This document shows positions 1-12,715 of a stretch of DNA of 64,000 nt, in pieces. The notes beneath the pieces were generated by a model. The model was not told the DNA's origin and ran no database searches. It was given only the letters and a program-made list of their open reading frames with translations. Positions within the stretch are counted from its first letter, which is position 1. Each line of letters starts with the position of its first letter. The position numbers were made by a program, and so were the translations under genes. This DNA comes from Torreya grandis (taxonomy: Eukaryota > Streptophyta > Pinopsida > Cupressales > Taxaceae), in assembly GCA_037957365.1 (NCBI GenBank), contig JARHVA010000224.1, forward strand, positions 5,076,501-5,140,500, in the 5' to 3' direction.

Positions 1-150
1 ACATATCTAGACATAGAGATATAACATACCAATGTAATAGAAGTAGAACATATTACCACCTCAATAGGGGAAACCAATGTTCCACCTTGCCAAGTAGTAG
101 AAAACATAACTCTTTCATCGCATACCAATATACCAATTCAAATCTAAATA
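1..150 (+). other. Leader of element A1, upstream of gag
   Basis: This is non-coding sequence ahead of the gag start at 151. Bases from about 113 onward match 19319 onward in A2; bases 1-112 have no match elsewhere in the window. No LTR end or primer-binding site is recognisable, so the 5' LTR of A1 must lie outside the window or be lost. Confidence 0.5.
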
Positions 151-2760
151 ATGTCTAATCAACAATGTATGACTATTGGTCAGCAAAAAATGCTAAATAT
201 CTAACATGCATCCACTTCCTAACTAGGATTAGTGAAATAAAGAGGTTTCAATATTCTTCAAGTACTGATAATGTAACCCTTACCTTTTATGCATAAATTT
301 CCACTAGTTTAAAGATAAGGTCTTGGTTCACAAGTACCCCCTCAATAGTAAGGTTCAATTAGTCAACAATATAACCCTATTCAATCTTAACATGCATAGT
401 ATAACCATATTCTTCCATCCCAACCTCAAAATAATCAAAATCAAGCCTAACTAACCAATCCAAACTAGAATATAGTACTAAAGTACATGCAATTTCAACA
501 ATCAAGACATAATCCATGCATGCATATTCTTGGTCCATTCCCAAACCAAACCAACATACCCTAAAAAATACTTCCATCGTGCCCCAGTCAAAGTGATCCA
601 CTTATGACTACTTAACCATCTCCCTAGGCCAATATTCCACCTCAAACCAATGTTTCCTCTAGTTTCCTAGCCCAAGAACTACAAAAGATGAAGGATGTGA
701 TTGCTACCATCTAAGCTGGGAAACAAAGAAAAAAGTTTAAGTTGTATGACATGTGTTATTATCCATTTAACATGAAGTACTTATAGATACCATTTCTTGT
801 AGAATATGAACCACTAAAATTTGACAAATACAAGGGGAAAGGTGACCCCAAATCTCATTTGATTGAGTTCTTTGTTGCATGCTAGCTAGTGGCATATAAT
901 GATATATACTTTTTATTTTTATTCCCAAGAAGTTTATCAGGATAAGCCTTGGAGTGGTTTTTGAAGTTGCCTAGAATTATATATTAGATTTTGATGATCT
1001 CAAACAAATTTGTGTAACACTTTTCATATAACTTTGAGCATGATATTTCATTGTTCAACTTGATGTAAGCTAAGAAAAAGGCTAGTGAATGTTTTACAAG
1101 CTATCTACAGTGATAGAGAGCTCTTATAAGTTGATTCACTCAAGGTTTACCAGACAAATAATTAGCTATTGTGTTTACCAAAATTTTTCATAGTGAGATA
1201 TCCTATCATCTAAAATTATAGTATACACATAATTTTACAGAGATCATTGACAAAAGGTTTATTGATCGATCAAGCCCTTATTAACAAAGGGACCATTAAG
1301 ATTACTTCATCAAATCAGAATCAAGGTACCAATCAAGGAAATGGATAAAACCATCATCAAGTCCAAGCATAATCATCACAACCAACACATGAAAATAATA
1401 ATGATAGACCAAAATAATTCAAATGTAATAATAATGCTGTTAGAAAAGGAGTAACAAATTCAAGACATGTCCAAATAGTGCAAACATTGTCTGCTCAGCC
1501 CATGAAAAATATGCAAATTAAGCCTAACCCACAACCTTTTTAGCAAACGTAGCAAGCACAATAGCTCAGGCTTGTGCAATAATTATAATAAAATTTTCTA
1601 TTACAAGCCCCTCTTCTAAAGAGAACAATGCCTACTCATCACATTTTTAGTGACCTTGGAGAGCTATTGAATCTATGTTTCACAAACTCACTACTACTAA
1701 TCTAATTAGTTGGCCTATACCAAAACATTATCCTCTGAGCATCCCTTATCCTGATGGGTAACACCAAAATGAATTCTGAGAATATCATCAGGGTAATAGA
1801 CATAATTTATGCCATTGTGTGCAAATTAAACATTTAATTCATAATATGTTTGAGAATGGGGAGATAACATTAGATGGCGGTACTTCCACTTCCAATTAGA
1901 CCCTTGAAATCTATCAAAACCCCTTTCCCCAACATAAAAACCAACCATAGCAGCAATAATAGCAATAACATCCAATGCAACACCAAAAATAATAATTTTA
2001 ACAACTACGGCTGAACCAACATAATCAACAAAATCACCAACAATAAAACCAATAGCATTCAAATAATGGATAAAACCAAGGTCAGAATGGTAATAACCAA
2101 CATACCTACCATGTAATTGCACATGAATATAACAAGGTTGTAGGTCATATTGTAGGAGGTCATGTTAACACCATCTCCATCAATCTGAGACCAAATACCA
2201 ATCAAGCAAGACCTTTGCTAAATAATTCCAATCTACCAACACACATCAATAATCTTTCCTTGACTTGGGATCACATACATGTATACCAATAAGTAGAGAT
2301 TACTAATTTTGGACCCTATATTGATAACTCATCATTGCCTCATGACCACACATAAGTGCACCAACATCTAAGACTTATCCTATCTTTTCCCCCATCATCA
2401 CCATCATTTTTTAGAAATTATGGTCTTTTATCTAATACTTATTATGTAATCACAACTTAGAGGTCAAATATTACCATCCTAGGCCCATAGCCATCTACAA
2501 CTTCACCCATCACCCAACCAGTCATTATACCTTAGAACAAACAATTTAAAACTGACTAAGAAAATAATTTTGACATTTTGGAACAATTGAAAAACATGCT
2601 AGCATAGATCTCCATTTTAGATTTGTTGTGTAGGTCAACAATACATAAAAACATACTAAATTATTTCCTTAGCCAATCCACTATTTTACGTGATATATCC
2701 CCTAAAAAATTCTAAGATTTGGTTGGATACCTAGCTTTGACCTAACAAGTCACTTTCAAC
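151..2760 (+). pseudogene. gag: gag pseudogene of element A1
   Basis: The capsid/nucleocapsid polyprotein of a Tat-like element. The ATG at 151 opens a frame that stays in register for more than 800 bases but is broken by many TAA/TAG codons. Around 800-960 it encodes the typical plant gypsy gag core: a KFDKYKGKGDPK-like stretch followed by LFPRSLSG and LEWF. Around 1800-1900 comes a C/H-bearing stretch leading to NGEITLDGG, as in Tat gags, then a Gln/Asn-rich tract (about 1900-2100). At 712-714 the stop TAA matches CAA in A2 (19920-19922), a direct C-to-T example. No intact product is possible. Confidence 0.75.
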
Positions 2761-2769
2761 CAAAGTCAT

Positions 2770-5700
2770 ATGTCATCCTTTGGCCCGTTGCATAGTAAAC
2801 CCTTATACATTGAAGTTTGTATAAAGTGGCATAAAGTGAAATGTGTCCTTATAGATAATGGATCGGGTCTATACATAGTGTCTCTAAAGCTCATCAATCT
2901 TTTTGGGTACATAATGACAGATCTTCAAGGAGAAATGATAACCATCAAAGCTTATGACAATAAAGAATGAGAATCATAAGGCACCATCTGTTTGCCATTT
3001 ATCCTTGGGCCCGTGACCCATGATACACTTTGTCATGTATTATATCTCAATTTATCATACAATATGCTTTTGGGTAGACCTTGGTTGTATTAAATTCATA
3101 CCATCCCATCGACGTTATACCAATGTATCAAGTTCTCCCATTTAGGAATGAAAGCTTATATATAGGGAAATTTACATCCATATGAGCACTACAAACACCT
3201 AGAGGCCTAGTTTAAGAGCTATAACTATCATTTTTGACATGAATTTAGTTTCCAAATAGGATAAGGGAAGGACAATACTCCTTTATTTTCTAGAGGACAA
3301 CTGCATTGATCTTAATACCCTTGATTCCATTTCCCATATGCTACCTCCTGAAATATCCAATCATTATACCATCTCAACTAATGGCCCAAGAGAGTATTTG
3401 ACCCATGATACCTTTCACATTACAAACCTTCTATAAAACCCAAAGTCTTTTGGAATACCTAAATCTAAGCCACTTCATCCAGAATGGCAACAAAAGGGCA
3501 AAGTTAAAAAGTATAGTCCAAGACCCATCATGTTTATACTAGCATTTGGTCTAGAATACGACCCCCTTGAAGGAGATGAATCATGGTTATACAATGATAA
3601 GTAGGAAAATTATTAAAAAATGAAAAGTATCTTATTCCTAATAGGATCATGAAGAATCAATACTGTGAAGGAGGTGGCCTCAAACTAAATCAACAAGGAA
3701 CACTTGAGCCAATTTCTATGACCAGATACAAAGGGCCCTATGGACTTGGATTTAAACTACCTAGGAGTGACCCCATGTACCTTAACTATGTTCCATCACC
3801 ATCAAATAGTGTCAATGATATCAACAATGAAGCAAAGTCTGATCATAGCCTCTTTTATGACCTAACTAAGACCAACCTGTTTAACCCTCATTCTATTTGT
3901 ACCCTTATACTAGTCATTTGTCATAACCCACTACCACTGTATTATCTATAATTGATATACTGGGACCAACAAGAATCCAACATGATAATTGATGAGCTTA
4001 AAAATGATGAAGCTTTTTGTGATTTTATAGGCCTTAGAGATAATGTTCCATTAGGGGATCATAAATCAGTGTTCTCAATCAAGTTGGATCTTGAAGCCTA
4101 TTTTGGAGAGCAAGTGAACACCCTTATCCAAAAATAAATAAATAAAAGATTTAGGTCCTAAATTGAAAACCTCTTTGAGGCACTTTTTAAATAGGGAAAA
4201 AGTAAAGAAAAAGGCCAGTCTAGTGGTGAAAACATATTTTATGCACCATTAGATGGGGGTGTTCAACCTTCTTCAAGTATAGCTCAAGAGACCACTAATG
4301 ACAATTTTTTTTGTGAGTTTGAGTTCAGTTTTGAAGAATAACAAGCCTTTGATTGAATCATTTATGAGTTTCTAATAGTCTTAGTTACATTTACATATCT
4401 CTCATTAGGGGATTTTGGTTATCATGCCTAAGAGATCTCAAAGAAAAAGTCCTAATAGAGGACTCTAACATTGCCAATTAGTTCAAATCATGGCCTATTA
4501 TCCTTGAAGATAATTCAAACCTTCTAGTGGAGGACACAAAAGAGGTGAACATCAGGTCCCCAAATGACCCAAAGTGAATCAAGTTAGACACGTCCCTTAC
4601 TAAGAAAGTGTGTGAATTCCTTACAACCCTTTTGAGGGGATTTATTGACATATTTACATGGGCATATTCTGACATGCCAGGTTTGGACCCCACCTTGGTT
4701 CTGATCCACCTTGTGGTAAATATTGATACCAAATTAGTGAAATAAAAGCTATGTAAGATGCATCCTTGCATTTTTATATTAGTGAAGAAAGAGTAGAAAA
4801 AAATCTTAGAATTAGGATGTATTCATTTGATCGACTATTTAGAGTGGATCTCTAATGTTGTGCCAGTTAACAAAAATATAGAAGGAATCAAAACTATACT
4901 AATTTCCATGATATAAACAAATCTTTCCCTAAGGATGATTTTCCATTACCAAACATTGACATGATTTTCAACTCCATGGTGGGTTATGAAATGATTTTAT
5001 TAATGGAGGACTTTTCAGGTTACAACTAGATGAGAATAGCACCAGAAGACCAACACAAGATAACATTCACCACTCCATGGGGAACATTCTATTATCAAGT
5101 TATGTTGTTCAGTATTAAAAATGTAGGGGGCACCTATCAAAGAGCCATGACCATCATATTTCATGATATGATTCATGGCATTATTAAAGACTATGTCGAT
5201 GACATTCTTGCTAAATCAAAGACTAGGGATGATCATCAAGTAGTGCTACACAAAATATTTAAAAAATTACATGAGTATAAATTGAGACTTAATCCTAAGA
5301 AGTGTGTCTTTGGCATTAATTCAAGAAAATTTCTTGGATTCATTATGTCTCATCAAGGCATTGAAGTTGATCCAACCAAAGTCTAATATATAACAATGAT
5401 GCTACCATCGACTAATTTGAATTAGTTTCATAGTTTGTAGGGCAAGATCTAGTTTATCCAATGCTTCATATCACATTTGGCTGATAAATGTCATCCTTTT
5501 ATGCATATTATAAATAAGGGAGTCACATTTATCTAGGATGATCGTTTCTAGATAGATTTTTAGCAACTAAAAGAATATCTAGTGAATCTACCCATTTTGT
5601 TGCCTCTTCTGCCAAGAAAGCCATTATATCTATCTTCTACTAATAATTCCCTAGGGGAAAATTTGGCTCAACATGATAATAATGGAAAAGAGAATGCCAT

Positions 5701-7815
5701 GTACTACTTAAGTCATACACTAGTCATGTATAAACATAATTATACACTCATAAAAAATGCCCATTTAGCCATGGTCTTTGCAACTTAACAACTGCACCAT
5801 TAAATGTTAAACAATAAGACCATGGTTATTTCAAAAGTAGATATGCTCAAGTATCTACTATCTAAAACAAATTTACAAGGCCACATAGACAAGTGTATCA
5901 TGTTTCTCATTGAGTTTGACATCGAGTATGTTATCCAAAAATATATTAAGGGGTAAGTTCTTGTAGATCAACTTGTTAAAACACCCCTTATTGATACAAT
6001 GCTACTAACATTCTAATTTCTTGATAAATCCATTATGACCATTATTGACACACCTATTGAGGAGAATCACTAGAAGATATATTTTTATGGATCATTCACA
6101 ACACATGGATTAGGGGCAAGCCTTTTATTTATCATTCCATAAGGATATCTAATCCCTAGGTCATTCAGAATCAACTTTCCTTGTACCAATAAAATGACCG
6201 AATATGAATAACTCATCATGGGGATTTGATAGGTAGTAAAATGAAAAATATCTCATCTCAAGGTTTATGGTGATTCTCAGTTAATCATCAATCAATTTAT
6301 AGACCAATTTTAGACCAATGATGATAACTAGTTCCATATAAGGCCATGGTTGACACTCTCAAGTAGCATATTACCACTATTTAGTTTGATTATATACCAA
6401 GGACAAGTATCATAACCACATATGATATGGATACTATTGGTTCTCTGATTTGAAAAATTAACATAGCTAAAGAGTATCTATTCCTTGTCAAGAAGTTGAT
6501 AACACTAGTTCATTAACCTTTTACTGTCATGATGATTTATGATATTATTAGTCCTAGCTCTATCTAGTATTTAGACCTTTAAAACTACCTCCATGACAAA
6601 ATTATACCACTTGACCTATCCCAAAAGTAATCCAAATCTTTCATCCACTGAACCACTCATTATGCCTTACTCAGATCAACCCTTTACGGCCATAGTTTTG
6701 ATAAAACTCTACTTCATTATTTAAATTTGATATAATCTACACTAATTTTATAGGAATTTTATGAAGGAGTATGTAGATCCCACACTATTAGGATAGTCCT
6801 ATCCAAAAATCTCTTGCATAGGGTTATTATTGGCCCATGATAAATGAAAATATAGCTGCATATGTTAATAAGTATGACAAGTGTCAATAGCATGCCAATC
6901 TGATTCATCCTTGACTAAGATTGTGAAACCAATGTTGACACCATGGCCATTTTCTAAATGGGGCCTTGATCACATTAGAAATATTAATCCCACCTCATCT
7001 AATGGCCATAAACATATTTTTACTACCACAGAATATTTCATTGTGGGTTGAAGCTATACCCCTCACATGACTAGAAAGCAAATTTCCAAGTTCATTTTCA
7101 ACCATCTCATTTATCATTACGGTATCCCTTCTAGCATTATATTTGATAATGGAGGATCATTTAAGATTAAGGATGTCAAAAATCTATATGTTGAGTACCA
7201 AATCAAACAACACTTTTCTATGGCATATTACCCTCAAGGTAATGGCCAGGTCAAAATATCAAACTAAACTATTGTCAACATTCTAAAAACTACTGTCAAT
7301 GATGTTGGTCATGATTGGCACCTTTAGATATTCTACACCCTTTGTACATACTGTACCAATCATTATACACCCATATAAGCCACTCCATGTTCAATTATTT
7401 ATGGTACTGAGGCCATTATTCCCATTGAGGTTGAGTTTCCTTCTCTATACATCTCTTTCAAGCATGTCCTAAATGATAATGACTATTGAGTAACTCACAT
7501 GTAAGATCTAGAGTTACTTGATGAAAAATGCATAGATGCAATAAAAAAACCCAAGCCTATCAGAATTGACTCTGAGGCCACTAAAATTAGCACATGAAAC
7601 ATAGAGAATTTGAACTTGGTGATCTTGTCCTTAAAGAGAACTAAAAGAATACCATGGCTGAAAAGAAGCATAAAGGCAAGTTCAAACCCAACTTGGTAGG
7701 TCCTTACATTATTATGGTAAAATATGGAATAGGAGTATACAACTTTGCCACACTAGATGGACATGAATTTGATGAGTTGATGAATATTATCCACCTCAAG
7801 TGGTACTATGCTTGA
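2770..7815 (+). pseudogene. pol: pol pseudogene of A1 (PR-RT-RH-aRH-INT)
   Basis: Domains in order: protease near 2840-2900 (LIDNGSG active-site stretch); linker; RT about 4735-5395 with YVDD at 5192-5203 and a downstream LNPKKCVFG motif; RNase H about 5580-6010; aRH about 6060-6440; integrase about 6500-7815. In aRH the first catalytic Asp is replaced (FYGS instead of FDGS) while YGDSQ is kept. In integrase the core keeps the first two Asp (GLDHI, FDNGG), but the Glu expected in the NGQAE-type motif reads Lys (GQVK). Frameshifts and stops separate the pieces. The terminal TGA is at 7813-7815. Confidence 0.82.
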
Positions 7816-10123
7816 GTGATTTGGTGTATTATTTATAAGGACCTTTTCAAGTTGTATCATTTTATCAATCTTATTCTTTGTACTATACCATTTTATCATC
7901 CTACCAACCTATCACTCTTTCCTATCACATATCCATTACACTATACCTTCCCCATAAACCAAGTTGATTTATCCCTACCCACCCAACCCTATTACCTTAG
8001 TTACATTCCATTTGGTTTTATCACCATTTTCATCAAGAGAATTTAGATCTAGTTTCATCAATTGTTTCACACATTCCAGATAGTGATAGTATTTTAGAGC
8101 AGTAAGACAACAGTTTGGTAGTTACATCATTCATTTTTTGTTCTATTTTATATATCAAGTGTACTTGATTATAACTACATATGGGCAAATCAGTGTCTCA
8201 TCAGTCTTGTTACTAATTATAACTACCTATGAGAAAATTAGTATCGTTGACCTATGCCATTGTATCCTAGTTATAATCACTTATGGGAAAATTAGAGGAA
8301 ACTATTGTTTACCATGCCTTGACTTACCAACTAACCTCTCCTATGTTGTAATGTGATTTTATACCAAATAAGTCTATTTTGTTTAAATTAGATGCTACAC
8401 TAGTTATATTCCTCCACTGTAAGGTGGAACTATAGTGACTTGAGGTCCTATCTTGGGACTATGTAGGAAACACTTTATACTTGTTGAGGTCAGCTCAGTC
8501 ACCCTAATCTACAATCTCGCCATTTGTGAGCAACATAAGCAATGCTCTTTCCATTTTATGAGATTGAACCTTTTAATATCTCATCATTCTTGATTGAGTT
8601 GAGATATTCAAAAATTATAAAAACATGTGTAAAATTGTTTATAAAAACCAAAAACATTAACCACTTATTTGCCTTAAGGATTCTGGGAACCCTTATTAAT
8701 TCACATATAAATCACTTGTCACTTAATTTCCCCATAATTTTTGGCCTTATCCCATGCACTTACCATTTTTCAAGCCGATTCCTATTCTTTTATCACATCC
8801 ATTATGTTTGTTTTTCATTTTTTATCATTTTCTTCCTATTTCCTAGGAGAACTACATTTGGCCTAAAGTTTTTGTTGGATATTACATCCATGGAACTATG
8901 TAGGAAACATATAATTGCCTAGTGCATATGGAGATAGCTCAGCCACCCCTTCCTTTTCTTTTATTTTCCCCTCATCTTGTTTGTTTTTTAAGTTGTCACT
9001 TATTTTATAGGGGCAATGTTCATCACATTGTTTATACTAACATTAGGACTAACTATTATTTGTTTCTTTATTTATGTTTTATTTCTTTGTTTGTTTATTT
9101 GTTGTTTGTGTGCCTATTTGTTTTTTCAGCAATTTTACCTTGATTCAATCTATGTGAATTCATTGGATGATTCCTTTTGAATTTATACTTGAATCCATCC
9201 ATATTCATATGTGCACATTGCCATCATGGTTTTTATCATTGGTGCATTATTTTCCCTTGAATATTAGATTATGGGAGTTAGTCCTTATGTATCTTTTGGC
9301 CTAGTCCTCATGGTGTTATATCATGATGCCTACCATATAGTGCTATAAAAAAAATCAGCTTTAGGAAGGCTACTCAGCAATGGCAGCATCAACATCTCCT
9401 CAGCACTGGCATTAGCAACATCCCAATCATATCCCAAATAGATTAACTAACCATGAAATAATTTTAACTTTTATTAGTTTAGATGAACATCTCCCTACTA
9501 AAAAGTTATTCCAAGTCATCATTAACCTTTATGTCAAGTTATCATCATCATCAACTAATTAATCAATCATGTTTTCCATAATTGGGGTCTAATTCTTATA
9601 ACTGCCTATAGGCAAATCATTGTACACCATCCCACTTGCATTTCTTAATGATTTTAATTGCCTTTAGGTAAATAATTATGTTATCACCAATTTAATTTAT
9701 TTTTCACAATAGGGGAATGCTATTATCATGTTTTTCTATCCTAACTAAGGAAACTCCATCTTTTCAATGATTATAACCGCCTTTGGGCAAATCATTGTGT
9801 TATCATACTATGTTGCCACTATCAAGATACAATACTTATAACCGCCTTTGGGAAAACCATTGTACACTATCCCACTTAAATTATTAATTATTTTGACCAC
9901 TTTTTAAAACTCATTGTGTTCTCACCCCATCATATTGATATGTTTTTTCCCCTCATTTTGCTTCTTTCTTTCAAGGGATTGTTTGCCGACCTACTTGTGC
10001 CAACTGTTCCCTAGAGGGGGCATCATATAGTTCATCCATTGCCATTGAAATTGTATGAATGTAAGACCTTTTTCATTATTTTAGAATACTTTATTATGAC
10101 TATAACTTGAAATGCCTTCCAAA
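7816..10123 (+). other. 3' untranslated region of A1 with dispersed short repeats
   Basis: This is about 2.3 kb between the integrase stop and the 3' LTR. It holds two clusters of a diverged motif with core CCACCTATGGGAAAATCA: three copies at about 8165-8300 and about five at 9595-9910. A second motif, GGACTATGTAGG followed about 25-35 bases on by TCAGCTCAGTCACCC, occurs near 8455-8505 and 8890-8948. A G-rich GAGGGGGCA run lies at about 10013-10022. Open frames at 8138-9143 have Phe/Leu/Ile-rich, non-conserved translations and are judged chance. Variable 3' UTRs with repeats are known in Tat-type elements. Confidence 0.7.
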
Positions 10124-10135
10124 ATATGGGCAAAC
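10124..10135 (+). promoter_or_regulatory. Degenerate polypurine tract of A1
   Basis: The stretch ATATGGGCAAAC lies immediately before the LTR start. In A2 the same position reads AAAAAGGGGCAAAC, a normal polypurine tract used to prime plus-strand DNA synthesis. A1 has lost part of the purine run. Confidence 0.6.
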
Positions 10136-11304
10136 TATAGACACCTAAAACTGGCCACCAATAACCTCTAACTAGGCTTCAGACCAATTTCTACCAAAAT
10201 GCACAATTTGGGATAAAAACACTAAAACATGCTAAATGATGTGAAAATATCATATATAAGTGCTGATTTTGGCCAATGTATCTCTAAATGGGGCAATGCA
10301 TTTTATGAGATAACTAACTTTTATTAGATAATTTTGAGTCAAAATGATGATTTCACACTTGGGTGTTCTAGATTGCTCTTTTCTACCAATTTTTTTGCAT
10401 GAGACACGTGCCTTTATTATTTTGTGTTGGTAACATCCTAAATGGGATAATGGTTCCAATTCATCTAAAATCACATCCTAGTTCTAATACAATCAAATTT
10501 TAAGCCAATAATATGACATTTTGACCAGTTTGATTAATTTGTGCACCAATTGCCAAGATTTGCACCAAAATTGATAAATCACGTTTAAGGCTAATTAATT
10601 TGAATCAAGAGCTTAAGGTAATTTTCCATTGAACTTGTTGAATATTTAATTAATGGAAATTGATATTGAATAACTACATCACCTAAGACATCATTTTATG
10701 GGGTGGCATCCATAATCCATAATTACAACAAATATCTAATTAATCCCTCCCATGCCTCTTTAATGCCTCTCTATCACAAATATTTATAAGGAAATTGATT
10801 GATTTTGGCCTCCAAAATTGAATGTATTCTTAGACACACATCTTTAACTTGAGATGTATGGTCTAGGTTCATTCTATTTATTTACAAAAATATATAAATA
10901 CAAGGCCTCACAACCATAATTTTAAGCTTGGATAGTGAAAGTGACCATGCACATATGATTACAAACCCTCATTCAATTAGTGTTATTATGCCAAATTATT
11001 GAACCAAGACAAAGCCATCACAAGCCAATGGTGCCAAGGAGAGAAGGAGCCAAAGAACTCCATTGATGAAGACTCTTTGATGCACAATCTGAAAAAGACA
11101 CTCTATGAACCATTTGGAAGATCCAAAGAAGGTGAAGGAAGGTTTATTTCATGTTTTAGTTGTTGCTTTCATATATATGTTTGTTACTAAGCTCCCCATA
11201 GTGTCTAGGCCTAGAGATGTCATGCTTGTTAGTGTGTTATTTTCATTTTATTTTAAACTAACTCATGATCTGACCCCCTCTCTTGAGTAAAATTCTTAGT
11301 TCAC
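10136..11304 (+). repeat. 3' LTR of element A1
   Basis: It begins TATAGACACC (TGTAGACACC in A2), directly after the polypurine remnant. It holds a TATA-box-like TATATAAATA at 10891-10900, as expected for the U3/R border. The right end is set at a TTCACA at 11299-11304 because LTRs end in CA. No 5' LTR copy is available to confirm the end, so it could be off by tens to hundreds of bases. Confidence 0.6.
10891..10900 (+). promoter_or_regulatory. TATA box in A1 LTR
   Basis: TATATAAATA followed by CAAGGCCTCAC, about 755 bases into the LTR. A2 has TATAAATA at the matching place. It is the probable core promoter of the element. Confidence 0.55.
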
Positions 11305-11695
11305 ATGAATCATATCTCCTTGAGATCAATTTAATAAGTCTCTCACCAAGAAATGGGGCGATAAAATGAAACTTTATGACTTGGACAATATTTTAACAAA
11401 GTTGAATATTTTTTTCAATATTTGAATATTTTAAAACATAACTTTCAAAACCTAACTTGTAATTTGTATTTGATACTTTTACAACTTGTAAGTCACTTGA
11501 CAAAAAGGGATGTGCAAATCCCAATGTGAGATTTTACAACTTTTAAGCCATTCGACTTGTTAAAAGAAAAGTGCAAAATACAAGTTACTTTTTTTCACTT
11601 AAGTTGAAATTTAAAACTTGTAACTTTACAAATTTTTAATGTAGCTTACAAAATTTGTAATTTATAGAATGAATTCTTCTCAAATAATTAAATAT
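11305..11695. other. AT-rich spacer with ACTTGTAA-like short repeats
   Basis: There is no gene here. The stretch repeats variants of AACTTGTAA, TTTTACAAC and TACAAAATTTGTAA in both orientations, so it could fold into many weak hairpins. Its counterpart in unit 2 is 30499-30962. Similar words recur upstream of gene E near 44880-45290. Confidence 0.5.
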
Positions 11696-12317
11696 TTAAT
11701 CAATGATAGTGACATCATAGGATTCTTTCTCCTTTTTTACTTGTATCTTCTCGATGTAAGTGTTAAAGATATCAAATATTTCTTATAGGCACTCTTTATC
11801 AATACCAATTATGTAAATATTATTGATGTCACATTATGTTGTTACCTCAGATAATTCTCTAGAAGAAGCTCTGTATATTTGGATATCTTTGCCCATATGA
11901 TCAAGTGTATTATGGTACTTGATAAACTAGTGGATGGAATCCAAATTGAAAGTTGTGTCATATGGAGACTCCCTCTTAACCACCTCCTTGAATTTATATT
12001 GGATAACATGAATAGGTTATCTTGGTAATATACTACCTCACATGATAATTTATAAATTGAATATTCAATGTTGTACATTACATCAGTGGCCTTATCACTT
12101 ATGTTATTGGAATTATCAATACATTCACTAAGTATTTTGATTCTAAACTTAGATACCCTCTCTAGATCATCATTCTCCAAAGGTTTTTTGAGTATCCTTT
12201 CAAACATGAGGATGTTTATCTCTATCTGGTCAATGGCCTACAACTTGGGAAAGTAGATATTTAGCCTTTTAACTTCTTCCTTATATTTGATTATTTATAC
12301 CTTAAAGATATAAGGAC
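11696..12317 (-). pseudogene. C-terminal fragment of gene E (unit 1 copy)
   Basis: A minus-strand fragment whose longest open part (12207-11842) encodes ILKKPLENDDLERVSKF and ILSECIDNSNN, matching the unit 2 copy (31473-31219) with about 75% identity by eye. The upstream part is predicted coiled coil (Lys/Glu-rich). The end is set at TAA (11696-11698) by analogy with unit 2. The fragment is cut off upstream by the B1 LTR at 12318. No family is recognised. See 40911-44033 for the N-terminal part, which unit 1 lacks. Confidence 0.6.
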
Positions 12318-12611
12318 TATTGAAAGTTATCATTGATGTCAATAAGGATTAGTAAGGTGAGAGTTGTCTTTGATGTCCTATGCTTGAGGTCATTGATGTC
12401 AAAGGAAGTTTGAGGTCAAGTGTTGGTTCACAATAAGGTGGCTATGGTCATTAATATGAGATTGATTATTTTAGATTTTTAGTGTGGCTTTGATTGATCA
12501 AATGGAGTGTCTTGTGAAGCATAGTGAGGTATGATGAAATTAGTGGATATAGGTATGTGGAATTTTTTGAATTAGTGTAAGTTGGTGAACATTTTTAGGG
12601 CTTCATGAGTT

Positions 12612-12715
<104 letters not shown>

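Larger units (their letters stand above)
1..11304 (+). mobile_element. Element A1: Tat-like Ty3/gypsy retrotransposon, 5' end missing
   Basis: The order is gag, protease, RT, RNase H, a second RNase H-like domain (aRH), integrase, a long 3' untranslated region, a polypurine remnant and a 3' LTR. A second RNase H between the RT/RNase H block and integrase is the known mark of the plant Tat lineage. The gag and RT-integrase signatures also resemble Tat proteins. The element is dead: dozens of stops and several frameshifts. The 5' LTR is not in the window. It is the same family as A2 (19319-30498), and both copies arose by segmental duplication rather than separate insertion. Confidence 0.85.

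Noticed and set aside
8138..9143. Hydrophobic open frames in the A1 3' UTR (like those at 27785-29233)
   Set aside because: T-rich sequence yields Phe/Leu/Ile-rich translations; frames are not conserved between A1 and A2.
11842..12207. Minus-strand 121-codon frame as an independent small gene
   Set aside because: Its unit 2 counterpart shows it is a fragment of the longer gene E, with frameshifts on both sides.
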